A stretch of 59,566 nt of DNA from NCBI GenBank assembly GCA_029259695.1, contig JAJDEQ010000003.1, forward strand, positions 1 to 59,566, read 5' to 3'. The position numbers were made by a program, and so were the translations under genes. Positions 26,067 through 34,200 of the stretch are shown here, in pieces (position 1 is the stretch's first letter; each line of letters starts with the position of its first letter). This stretch comes from Planctomycetota bacterium. GTDB lineage: Bacteria > Planctomycetota > B15-G4. The notes below the pieces were generated by a model. That model made no database searches and had not been told where the DNA came from. It saw only the letters and a program-made list of their open reading frames with translations.

Positions 26067-27725
26067 ATGACTTGGATCACTCTCAACCCGCCGGTCACCG
26101 CAGGACGTGGAGCGGCGATGTCGGCCGCGCGGTACGCCGCGCGGTGGACGGTCGTGCTCGTCGCCAGCGTGCTGTGCCCCACCGTCAACGCGCAGCACAC
26201 CGCGCCCGCCTCGCGCCCCAACATCCTGTTCGTGTTCAGCGATGACCACGCGCAGCACGCCATCGGTGCGTACGGCGGCCGGCTGGCGGAGCTCGACCCC
26301 ACGCCGCACATCGACCGCCTGGCGCGGGAGGGCATGCGCTTCGACGCGAGCTTCTGCACCAACTCGATCTGCGGCCCGAGCCGGGCGTCGATCCTGACCG
26401 GCAAGCACAGCCACGCCAACGGCTTCCGCGTCAACGGCGATCGTTTCGACGGCGACCAGGTCACCTTCCCCAAGCTGCTCCAGGCGGCCGGCTACCAGAC
26501 GGCCATCGTGGGCAAGTGGCACCTGTCGTCGGACCCGCAGGGCTTCGACCACTGGGAGGTGCTGCCGGGCCAGGGCCGCTACTACAACCCGCGCCTGCTG
26601 CGCGACGGCGGCGAGCGGGTGGTCGAGGGTCACAGCACGGCGGTCGTCACCGACCTCGCGCTGCAGTGGCTCGACGAGCGCGACCCCGAGCGTCCGTTCC
26701 TGCTCATGTGCCAGTACAAGGCGCCCCACAGGAACTGGATGCCGGCGCCCGAACACCTGGACCTGTACGACGACGTGACGATCCCCGAGCCGGCGTCACT
26801 CTTCGACAGCCACAGCGACAACGCGAGCCCGGCGCGCCATCAGGAGATGGAGATCGACCGCCACCTCAACCTGGCCTACGACCTGTTCGTCACGCCGCGC
26901 GACGGCTACGACCCCGACAGCGAGCCGGGCAGCGACCGCTCGGGCTGGCGCAACCTCGACCTGATGACACCCGTCCAGCGCGCTGCCTGGGACGCCGCCT
27001 TCGACGACGAGAACAGTGCCTTCTGGGCCACCGACAAGAGCGCCGCCGACATCGTGCGCTGGAAGTACCAGCGCTACCTGAAGAACTACCTGCGCTGCGT
27101 GCGCGGCGTGGACGACGGCGTGGGCCGTCTGCTCGAGCACCTCGACGCCACCGGCCTGGCCGACGACACGATCGTGATCTACTGCTCAGACCAGGGCTTC
27201 TATCTGGGCGATCACGGCTGGTACGACAAGCGCTGGATGTACGAGGAGTCGCTGTCCATGCCGCTCATCGTGCGCTGGCCCGGCGTGGTGGACGCCGGCA
27301 CGGTGACGCACCACCTGGTGCAGAACATCGACTACGCCGCGACGTTCCTGGACGTGGCCGGCGCGCCCGTTCCGGACGACGTGCAGGGCCGCTCCCTGCT
27401 CCCGCTGCTGCGCGGTGACCTCACCGGCAACTGGCGCGACGCCATCTACTACCACTACTACGAGTACCCGTCGGTGCACATGGTCGCCCGGCACGACGGC
27501 ATCCGCACCGAGCGCTACAAGCTGATCCACTTCTACCAGTTCGACGAATGGGAGCTGTACGACCTGGAAGACGACCCCGACGAGCGGCGGAACCTCCACG
27601 GCCTCGAGGGCTACGGGACGCTGACCGACAGCCTGGCCCGCCAACTGCGCGCTCTGCGAGAACACTACGCCGTCGACGCGGACCTCTCGCCCATGCCCGC
27701 CGAGTGGCGCGCGCAGTACCGCTGA
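26067..27725 (+). CDS. Exported sulfatase (arylsulfatase-like)
   Basis: A hydrolase of sulfate esters, 552 aa from the first ATG. The formylglycine signature SICGPSRASILTGK is intact (the cysteine is residue 102), so activation by a formylglycine-generating enzyme is expected. The metal site starts with LFVFSDDHAQ (Asp59-Asp60), and the late block YCSDQGFYLGDHGWYDKRW provides further ligands. A second start at 26118 (MSAARYAARWTVV) has its own GGAG and gives a more typical signal peptide ending in VNAQ; either start may be used. The closest general type is the heparan/iduronate-like sulfatase group common in polysaccharide degraders, but the substrate is not visible. A hairpin follows at 27765. 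Confidence 0.92.
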   Translation: MTWITLNPPVTAGRGAAMSAARYAARWTVVLVASVLCPTVNAQHTAPASRPNILFVFSDDHAQHAIGAYGGRLAELDPTPHIDRLAREGMRFDASFCTNSICGPSRASILTGKHSHANGFRVNGDRFDGDQVTFPKLLQAAGYQTAIVGKWHLSSDPQGFDHWEVLPGQGRYYNPRLLRDGGERVVEGHSTAVVTDLALQWLDERDPERPFLLMCQYKAPHRNWMPAPEHLDLYDDVTIPEPASLFDSHSDNASPARHQEMEIDRHLNLAYDLFVTPRDGYDPDSEPGSDRSGWRNLDLMTPVQRAAWDAAFDDENSAFWATDKSAADIVRWKYQRYLKNYLRCVRGVDDGVGRLLEHLDATGLADDTIVIYCSDQGFYLGDHGWYDKRWMYEESLSMPLIVRWPGVVDAGTVTHHLVQNIDYAATFLDVAGAPVPDDVQGRSLLPLLRGDLTGNWRDAIYYHYYEYPSVHMVARHDGIRTERYKLIHFYQFDEWELYDLEDDPDERRNLHGLEGYGTLTDSLARQLRALREHYAVDADLSPMPAEWRAQYR

Positions 27726-28159
27726 TCGCGGCCCCGGGGTCGACGAGAACGCACGACGCTGGGGAGCCCGTCCGGCTTCGCGGCCGGGAACGGGCTGGAA
27801 GTGACCGCTCCCTGATCACCGCCACGCTCGATGCCCGCATGGAGGACCCGTGTGTCCGCCCGGTGGCATCGACGCTCTGAGCAAGAGAACGACTCGTCTG
27901 CTCCGGCAACCAGGAACGGCCGCTGCGGGACCCAGGCTGTGGGTTTGCGAGGGGGCAGCGTGTGGAACGAGCGTGCGTCGGCCCGGCCGCGGCGCCTTCG
28001 AACGCGTCTCCGCTGCCCACACTGGTAGGCTGGGGGCCCTCCCCCCCGCGTCACCGCGCGCAGATTGATCCGCCCGCGAGCCCCGCGCCGGGTTCGGCGA
28101 CGCCCTCCTCGTTCACTCGAACGACCGCCGCCCCGCCCCCTCCTCCATCGATACCCACC
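27726..28159 (+). other. Intergenic region before the desaturase
   Basis: This 434-base gap holds the hairpin at 27765-27796 and otherwise no gene I can support. The desaturase frame is open from 27962, but that part is a Pro/Ala-rich translation with no similarity, so it is treated as leader. Confidence 0.45.
27765..27796 (+). terminator. Hairpin after the sulfatase gene
   Basis: Outer arms AGCCCGT and ACGGGCT (7 bp) and inner arms CCGGC/GCCGG (5 bp, separated by a GA bulge) enclose a TTCGCG loop. It sits 40 bases beyond the sulfatase stop. No T tract follows. Confidence 0.5.
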
Positions 28160-29281
28160 ATGCCCCCCGACAACACCGGTCCCCACCCGTCGCTCCCCGT
28201 CGGGTCGACCAAGCCGTTCACAGCGCGCCCGCTGAATACCCCGGCGGTCCCCGCGACCGCCACACCGCAACAGGCAACCTCCGCGTGGAAGCAGATCGTC
28301 GCCGCCTACCGTCAGCCCGATGGCCTGCGCGCTTCGTGGCAGCTCGTCAACTCGGTCGGGGGCTACGTGCTGCTCTGGTACCTCATGTACCTGGGGCTGT
28401 CCGTCTCCTGGTGGATCACGATCCCGCTGGCCGTCCTGACGGGCGGCCTGTTCGTGCGCGTCTTCATCATCTTCCACGACTGCGGGCACGGCTCGTTCTT
28501 CCGATCGCGCCGGGCCAACGACTTCTTGGGCGCCGTCACGGGGTTGATGACGTTCACCCCTTACGCCCACTGGCGCTGGGAACACTCCGTGCACCACCAG
28601 ACAGTCGGACGTCTCGACCAGCGTGGCGTGGGTGACATCTGGACCCTGACGGTGCAGGAGTACCTGGAGGCCTCGCGCACCAAGCGCTTCGCCTACCGCC
28701 TCGCCCGCAACCCCGTGGTGCTGTTCCTGATCGCCCCGCTGTTCCTGTTCGTGTGCATGCAGCGCGTGTCGTCCTCCAAGGCAGAGCCCCGCGTGCGACG
28801 CTCGGTGTGGTGGACCAACCTCGGCTTGGCCGCAATGGCCGTGGGCCTGAGCGCCATCTTCGGCATCGTGCCGTACCTGTTGATCCAGTTGACGATCCTG
28901 GCGGTGGCCGGCTCCGTCGGCGTCTGGCTGTTCTACGTCCAGCACCAGTTCGAAGACGCCTACTGGGAGCGGGAGGATTGGGACTTCACGGCCGCCGCGC
29001 TGCGAGGCAGCTCGTTCTACAAGCTGCCCAGGGTCCTGCAGTGGTTCTCGGGGAACATCGGCTTCCACCACATCCATCACCTCAGCCCGCGCATCCCCAA
29101 CTACAACCTCGAGCGCTGCCACGACTCCGACCCGGTGTTCCGCAGCGTCAAGGCGCTGACGCTGTTCTCCAGCTTGCGACTGGTCAGCCTGCGTCTGTGG
29201 GATGAGCAGGCCAAGAAGCTCGTCGGGTTCCGGCACCTCGCGTTGATCCGCAAGCGGGAGCGCAACCGACGAGCGGCGTGA
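28160..29281 (+). CDS. Membrane fatty-acid desaturase
   Basis: A 373-aa integral membrane di-iron enzyme that introduces a double bond into fatty acyl chains. All three histidine boxes are present: HDCGH (106-110), HSVHH (142-146, within AHWRWEHSVHH) and HHIHH (about residue 302, followed by LSPRIPNYNLERCH). The region GRLDQRGVGDIWTLTVQEY matches the delta-12/omega-3 type group. Hydrophobic segments flank the boxes (VGGYVLLWYLMYLGL, ITIPLAVLTGGLFV, LTILAVAGSVGVWLFY). Start 28160 is the last ATG before the conserved part; it has no strong ribosome site. Regiospecificity is unknown. It converges on the gene at 29381. Confidence 0.92.
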   Translation: MPPDNTGPHPSLPVGSTKPFTARPLNTPAVPATATPQQATSAWKQIVAAYRQPDGLRASWQLVNSVGGYVLLWYLMYLGLSVSWWITIPLAVLTGGLFVRVFIIFHDCGHGSFFRSRRANDFLGAVTGLMTFTPYAHWRWEHSVHHQTVGRLDQRGVGDIWTLTVQEYLEASRTKRFAYRLARNPVVLFLIAPLFLFVCMQRVSSSKAEPRVRRSVWWTNLGLAAMAVGLSAIFGIVPYLLIQLTILAVAGSVGVWLFYVQHQFEDAYWEREDWDFTAAALRGSSFYKLPRVLQWFSGNIGFHHIHHLSPRIPNYNLERCHDSDPVFRSVKALTLFSSLRLVSLRLWDEQAKKLVGFRHLALIRKRERNRRAA

Positions 29282-29380
29282 CGGCGCGCCCCTCGGGCCG
29301 TCCATCTCGCAACCCAAGGCTGGCCGCTCGAGCCGTGACTCTCGGGGGGAGGGCGCCGCTCCCCGGGGACCAGCGCCGGG

Positions 29381-31957
29381 TCAGGGCGGCAGGACGATCA
29401 TCAACTGCTCGCCGGGAGTGAAGTCGGGCCGGGTCTGCAGTACGCGACCGTCGGGCAGGAACACGCGCGCCGAGTAGATCCCCGGCTCGAGTCCCGCGAT
29501 CTCCATGCGACCTTGCTCATCGGCGGCGAAGGACATCCCACCGCCGAGCCCGTAATCCAGCCCGTGGATCTCGTGAACGATGATGTGTACTCCCGGCAGC
29601 GGCTCGGCGTTGCCATCCACGACGGTCGTGCTCCACGCTTCCACCTTCTGAAGATCGAATCGTACGGGCTGCCCAGAGCCATCTCGAGCGACGGTGAACA
29701 CCTGGCCCCGGGCGCCGAACCCCGGTGCGATGGCGCGGCCTCGGTAGAGGCCCTGCTCGAGAACCAGAGCCACCGCCCCGTTCGCGGAAGCGGCGGACGA
29801 GCGGAGGCTCACGGTCCACTGCATCTGATCGTGCCGCACGAGCGTGAGCTGGGCATCGGATAGCGATCGACCGGTCACGTCATCACGCACGAGCACTTCC
29901 AGGACCCCGTGGTCGGGAAGCTGCAGTGTCACGTCCCGCTGCTCGCCGGCGCGCAACTCGACCCGCTCCTGCACCAAGCTCCGCGAGATTCCCGTTGCAC
30001 TCTCCGCCCGGACCACCAGTTCGAGCAGCCCCGACGACGCGGCGCCGAAGTCGAACACGCCGCTGTCGTCCACCGGGACGGTGCGTTCGTCCAGGATGAG
30101 CTCGACGCGGCCTTCCTCCTGCAGCCAACGTGCGTCCACGTGGTATTCGATGGCCGGATCGGACACGACACCCAGCAAGGTGCCGAACAGCACGCACGGT
30201 CCGTCAGCCCCGCCGAGCAGCAGCACCAACTCGAGTGCCTGCCCCGACGCGAGTTCCACGTCGCGCTCCGTCGTCCCCGATCCGCCGGAGAACACGGGCA
30301 GCAGGGCCGCCGGCACGCCTTGTTGACGTACATCATCGGCAAGCGGATCCAGGCGTCGTGCCACGACCCGCTGCAGGCCCGGCTGGAGACCGTCGAAGGT
30401 GAACCGCCCCTGCGCGTCAGTCGACGTATCGCGCGTGCGACGCAGCACCGTGGCCACGGACTGCGAGCCGAATTCGCCATTGGGGGAAACGGCCACCCAG
30501 ACGTCGGCCAAGGGCTGGCCCGCAGGTGCTCCCGCCGACATCGGATCGGCCGCACCTGCCCGCACCACCCCGTGGATCGAGGCTGGGGCCACGAGCTCGA
30601 TCTCGTGCTCCACCAACTCACCGTTGCCGGACAGCGCGAAGCGCGGCACATCGTGAGCCGCGTACCCGTCGGCATCCACATGGAGCGTGTAGCTTCCCTG
30701 GCCCACGGCATCGATGGAGAACAGCCCCCTCGCGTCGGTGCGTGTGCGCGCGGCGACTTCCAGCGCGGTCTGCCCCCGGTCCCAGACCGCGTCATGCGCC
30801 ACGAGTTCGATGTCGGCGCCGGGAACCGCCTGTGCTGTGGCCTGATCGGTGACCCGACCGGCCACCACGTCGCCGCGCCCAAAGCGCAGGACGACCTGGT
30901 CGGCGACAAGCCTCGGCTTCTTCACCACGATGGCGACCGGTGCACGACCCGGATGACGTCCCTCGATCAACAACGGCCCATCCGATTCCAACGACAACTC
31001 GAACCAACCGTCACCAACGGCGCGCATGGAGCGTGCGGCACCCACCTCCCGCGCCATGCCACGGGGCAGTTCGCGCAACGGCGCAGCGCTGAGCGATGCG
31101 TCGGACAGCGGTGCCCCGGACGGCTCTTCGACAGCCCGTACGCGAAACCGAGCCCCGGACACCAGTTGCACGACGAGGGGGTCCGCGGTGTCCTGCGGCA
31201 CGAAGTGCTGCACGCGCAGGAAGCCCTCCGCTTCCACGAGCAGGGAGCGCCCCGTCCACGACGCCCTTGTCAGCTCGAAGCGGCCCGTGCCATCGGAGAC
31301 GACGGCCTCGCCCAATGTCAGCTGCGTGCCGCCATGAAGTTGGTGGACCCACTCCAGACGTGCGCCGACGACGGGGCGCCCCAACTGATCCTCGACCAGG
31401 CCGGCCACCGTCGCGGAGTCCTGGCGAACCAGCGTCACCGGCACGTTGTCACCCCGTGCGAGAGCCGGCGCGAAGCCGCGCAGCTCGTCACCGCAGGCGA
31501 CGACGAGGCCTCCGACAGGCATGTCGCCCAGCGGCAAGCCGAACACTCCATCCGGTCCGCTGTTGGCACGCGCGTCCGGCTCGACGTTACCCAGGCGTTG
31601 CACCGCGTCGGCAACGTCGACCACCGGCAAGGACCAGGCCAGCACGGGCTGTGCGCCGAGCGGCGAACCAGCCTCGTCGATCACCCGACCCGTCAGGCGA
31701 TGGTCGACCGTCACCGCTTCAGCTTCGAGCGGGGTGACGGGAGCGGGGAGCGACGTGCGCTGCGCGGCGGCCGGGGTGGAATTCCGGTCGTTTGCACCCT
31801 GTGCCAGGCGCAACTGCTCCCGGGCACGCTCGTGTGACGCCATGCTGCTCCCCGAGCGATCGGGTACGACCAACCACAGGGCCCCGAGCCCAACGCAGAG
31901 CAACACCACCACGATCGACGACCAGGACCAGCGCTTCATCGACTCCCCCCGTCCCAT
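29381..31957 (-). CDS. Membrane-anchored protein with repeated carboxypeptidase-regulatory-like domains
   Basis: An 858-aa protein. Start ATG 31957 has GGAGG 7 bases upstream; GTG 31963 and ATG 31939 are alternatives. An N-terminal hydrophobic segment (SSIVVVLLCVGLGALWLVV) is an anchor or uncleaved signal. The rest is a series of about six transthyretin-like/CarboxypepD_reg beta-sandwiches, recognised by VAGLVEDQLGRPVVGARLEW, VAGRVTDQATAQAVPGADIE, GLFSIDAVGQGSYTLHVDADG and the last, VDGNAEPLPGVHIIVHE. No peptidase residues are present. Such repeats usually bind carbohydrate or support surface proteins. It lies 13 bases after the Cys-rich protein gene and is probably cotranscribed with it. Confidence 0.82.
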   Translation of the reverse strand: MGRGESMKRWSWSSIVVVLLCVGLGALWLVVPDRSGSSMASHERAREQLRLAQGANDRNSTPAAAQRTSLPAPVTPLEAEAVTVDHRLTGRVIDEAGSPLGAQPVLAWSLPVVDVADAVQRLGNVEPDARANSGPDGVFGLPLGDMPVGGLVVACGDELRGFAPALARGDNVPVTLVRQDSATVAGLVEDQLGRPVVGARLEWVHQLHGGTQLTLGEAVVSDGTGRFELTRASWTGRSLLVEAEGFLRVQHFVPQDTADPLVVQLVSGARFRVRAVEEPSGAPLSDASLSAAPLRELPRGMAREVGAARSMRAVGDGWFELSLESDGPLLIEGRHPGRAPVAIVVKKPRLVADQVVLRFGRGDVVAGRVTDQATAQAVPGADIELVAHDAVWDRGQTALEVAARTRTDARGLFSIDAVGQGSYTLHVDADGYAAHDVPRFALSGNGELVEHEIELVAPASIHGVVRAGAADPMSAGAPAGQPLADVWVAVSPNGEFGSQSVATVLRRTRDTSTDAQGRFTFDGLQPGLQRVVARRLDPLADDVRQQGVPAALLPVFSGGSGTTERDVELASGQALELVLLLGGADGPCVLFGTLLGVVSDPAIEYHVDARWLQEEGRVELILDERTVPVDDSGVFDFGAASSGLLELVVRAESATGISRSLVQERVELRAGEQRDVTLQLPDHGVLEVLVRDDVTGRSLSDAQLTLVRHDQMQWTVSLRSSAASANGAVALVLEQGLYRGRAIAPGFGARGQVFTVARDGSGQPVRFDLQKVEAWSTTVVDGNAEPLPGVHIIVHEIHGLDYGLGGGMSFAADEQGRMEIAGLEPGIYSARVFLPDGRVLQTRPDFTPGEQLMIVLPP

Positions 31958-31970
31958 CACCACCCCTCCG

Positions 31971-32423
31971 TCAATCCGGGCAGGTCTTCAGGGCGAACGG
32001 TTTGGAGGAACACAGGATCTGGATCCCGAACCAGGCGGTGAGCTCCAGGCAGCACTCCACGTTGACCACCATCTTCTGCCCGAGCATGCCGTTCGGGCAA
32101 TGCTCAGACGTACCGCAGTCCAGCGGGTAGGGCGCGAAGTCGATCAGTGAACAGGAGTGGGTCGGCAGCGTGTCCGAAATGATCGGCGCGCCGATGAACA
32201 TCGAGAAGCAGCCCTCGCTGTGCGTAGCCCAGACCACCACCGTCTTGCCCACGATCATCCCGAACATGTTGCGCCAGATGATCGTGTCGCCCACCAGGGC
32301 GTAGTGCGCCGTGGGCACGTACTGGTTCCCCGCCGTGTGGCTCTGGCTGCTCTGCGCCACGACGGGCGGAGCCACGGCCAACGCAAGGCCAATGATGATG
32401 CAAGTCACGTGTAGACGGCTCAT
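31971..32423 (-). CDS. Small secreted cysteine-rich protein
   Basis: A 150-aa protein starting at ATG 32423 with GGGAGAG 8 bases upstream. Residues 1-23 are a signal peptide ending in PPVVAQ; the frame is open far upstream but without a second plausible start. The mature protein has eight cysteines, an even number that suggests disulfides (GCFSMF, THSCSL, LDCGTSEHC, VECCLEL, ILCSS, KTCPD). I recognise no family. It precedes the anchored CarboxypepD_reg-repeat gene by 13 bases in the same direction, so the pair may act together at the cell surface. Confidence 0.68.
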   Translation of the reverse strand: MSRLHVTCIIIGLALAVAPPVVAQSSQSHTAGNQYVPTAHYALVGDTIIWRNMFGMIVGKTVVVWATHSEGCFSMFIGAPIISDTLPTHSCSLIDFAPYPLDCGTSEHCPNGMLGQKMVVNVECCLELTAWFGIQILCSSKPFALKTCPD

Positions 32424-32601
32424 GTCTGTCTCTCCCGTGTGATGCGTTCGCTGCCCGGCGAACGCGATTCGTCTTTCGCCCCAGTCGCCATCGAACCTAG
32501 GCTCTTGGCCCGTGACGTCAAGCTTCCGTGCGCCGAGTTCCGCTAGGCGAAACAACATGGCAGAATCAGGGGCTCGCCTTGCAGGACCGGGAGCCCATGC
32601 C

Positions 32602-32946
32602 GTGATCCAACTCATCATCAAGCGCACGTGAAGCACGTGTCGCAAGGCGGTCGCCTTGCTGCGCGACGAAGGACTCGACTTCGAAGTGCGCGAGTACACC
32701 GACGAGCCGCTCTCGGTTGTCGAACTGAAGTCGGTCCTGGGCAAGCTCGGGGTCGAGCCGTCGGACGTCCTGCGCAAGCGCGACGCGAAGGAGCTCGGAC
32801 TCAGCGGTGACGAGACGAGCGCCGAGCTGTTCAAGCTCATGGCGAGCAACCCCACGCTGCTCGAACGTCCCATCGGTGTGCGCGGCCGCAAGGCGGTCGT
32901 GGGTCGCCCGGTGGACAACCTGCTGGAACTGAGCACACGCCGATGA
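32602..32946 (+). CDS. Predicted selenoprotein: Spx/ArsC-like thioredoxin-fold protein with in-frame UGA
   Basis: A 114-aa protein if TGA at 32629-32631 is read as selenocysteine (Sec10). GTG 32602 has GGGAG 8 bases upstream. The reading is VIQLIIKRT-U-STCRKAVALL, which lines up with the CxxC redox motif at the start of Spx/ArsC/YffB proteins (for example SCTSCRKA in Spx), the UGA falling exactly on the first Cys. After the UGA the family pattern continues in the same frame for 104 codons to NPTLLERPIGVRGRKAVVGRP and DNLLEL, the ArsC/Spx signature. A SECIS-like hairpin follows the UGA. The stop overlaps the SQR start (ATGA). A thiol or persulfide oxidoreductase role is inferred. Without Sec insertion the product would be 9 residues. 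Confidence 0.85.
32629..32659 (+). promoter_or_regulatory. In-frame UGA with bacterial SECIS-like hairpin
   Basis: After the TGA (32629-32631) comes a 10-base spacer, then a perfect 7-bp stem GCAAGGC (32642-32648) / GCCTTGC (32653-32659) with the tetraloop GGTC (32649-32652). From the UGA to the loop GG there are 17 bases; the E. coli fdhF SECIS has 18 and also presents GGUC in its apical loop for SelB. Position, stem and loop all meet the expectation for a bacterial selenocysteine insertion element inside the coding region. A lower stem with GTCGC (32639-32643) and GCGAC may compete or extend. Confidence 0.8.
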
Positions 32947-34145
32947 CCTCCCGCGACAGCAAGCACCACCACGAGATCCTGATCGTCGGTGGCGGCGCCG
33001 CCGGCATCTCGGTCGCCGCCCGTCTCGCCGCATCGACGCCGCGGCCCGAGATCGCCGTGATCGACCCGTCCGAGAAGCACTACTACCAGCCCATGTGGAC
33101 GCTGGTGGGCGGCGGCGTGCGGCCCAAGGAGATCACCCAGCGGGACCAGGCCACGGTGATCCCCAACGGCGTGACCTGGGTGCGCGACGCGGTAGCCGCC
33201 TACCAGCCGGAAGACAACGCCCTGACCACGAGCACCGGCACGCGCCTCACCTACGACCAACTCGTGGTGGCGCCCGGCATCCAGCTCGACTGGGACAAGG
33301 TGCCGGGCCTGGCCGGCAACGTCGGCAGCGGCGGACTGTGCAGCAACTACTCCTACGAGACCGTCGACTCGACCTGGGAGAACATCCGCGCCTTCCGCGG
33401 CGGCACTGCGGTGTTCACGCACCCCGCCACGCCGATCAAGTGCGGCGGCGCGCCCCAGAAGATCATGTACCTGGCCGCCGACTACTGGCGCAAGAACCCG
33501 CCGCCCGCGCCCTACGAGATCGTCTTCTGCATCGCCACGCCGAAGATCTTTCCGGTCGTCAAGTACGCCGAGGCGCTGGTCGGCGTGGCCGCCCGCTACG
33601 GCATCGACGTACGCTACAAGCACGACCTGGTGGCTGTGGACGCGGCCGCCCGCAAGGCCACCGTCCGCAACCTCGACTCGGGCGAGGACAGCACCATCGA
33701 GTACGCGATGATGCACGTCACCCCGCCCATGAGCGCGCCCGACACGATCAAGTCGAGCCCGCTGGCCAACGAGGCCGGCTGGGTCGACGTGGACAAGACC
33801 ACGCTGCGGCACACGCGCTACGCCAACGTGTTCTCGCTCGGCGACGCGTCGTCGCTGCCCGCATCCAAGACGGCCGCCGCCGTGCGCAAGCAGGCGCCGG
33901 TGCTGGTCTCGAACCTGCTCGCGGCGCGCAACCACCGCGCGCTCCCGGGAAGCTACGACGGCTACGCGTCGTGCCCGCTGGTCACCGGCTACGGCAAGCT
34001 GATCCTGGCCGAGTTCGACTACGAGTTCCAACCGCAGGAGACGTTCCCGTTCGACCAGAGCAAGGAACGCCGCAGCATGTACATGCTCAAGAAGCACGTG
34101 CTCCCGCGACTCTACTGGGACGGTATGCTCAAGGGCCGCGCGTAA
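32943..34145 (+). CDS. sqr: Sulfide:quinone oxidoreductase, type II-like
   Basis: A 400-aa FAD enzyme that oxidises sulfide to a persulfide and passes electrons to the quinone pool at the membrane. The FAD-binding LIVGGGAAGISVAARLA is at the N terminus. Both redox cysteines expected of the mitochondrial/type II group are present: TPIKCGGAPQKIMYLAADYW and ASCPLVTGYGKLILAEFDY. Further family marks are HYYQPMWTLVGGG and FSLGDASSLPASKTAAAVRKQ. It overlaps the selenoprotein by ATGA, so they are translationally coupled. The pairing suggests that the selenoprotein handles the sulfane sulfur product or keeps the thiols reduced, which is inference. Confidence 0.9.
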   Translation: MTSRDSKHHHEILIVGGGAAGISVAARLAASTPRPEIAVIDPSEKHYYQPMWTLVGGGVRPKEITQRDQATVIPNGVTWVRDAVAAYQPEDNALTTSTGTRLTYDQLVVAPGIQLDWDKVPGLAGNVGSGGLCSNYSYETVDSTWENIRAFRGGTAVFTHPATPIKCGGAPQKIMYLAADYWRKNPPPAPYEIVFCIATPKIFPVVKYAEALVGVAARYGIDVRYKHDLVAVDAAARKATVRNLDSGEDSTIEYAMMHVTPPMSAPDTIKSSPLANEAGWVDVDKTTLRHTRYANVFSLGDASSLPASKTAAAVRKQAPVLVSNLLAARNHRALPGSYDGYASCPLVTGYGKLILAEFDYEFQPQETFPFDQSKERRSMYMLKKHVLPRLYWDGMLKGRA

Positions 34146-34200
34146 CGGGCAACGCCGTGGTTGGCCGGCGTCGTGAGCACGAGGACGTAGCGGGCCGACG

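Noticed and set aside
27962..28159. N-terminal extension of the desaturase from 27962
   Set aside because: The added 66 residues are Pro/Ala/Ser-rich without similarity and the hydrophobic/His-box part begins well after 28160.
32602..32655. In-frame TGA as a simple nonsense mutation (pseudogene)
   Set aside because: The family similarity continues in frame on both sides, the TGA falls on the redox cysteine, a SECIS-like hairpin is correctly placed, and the stop is coupled to the next gene.
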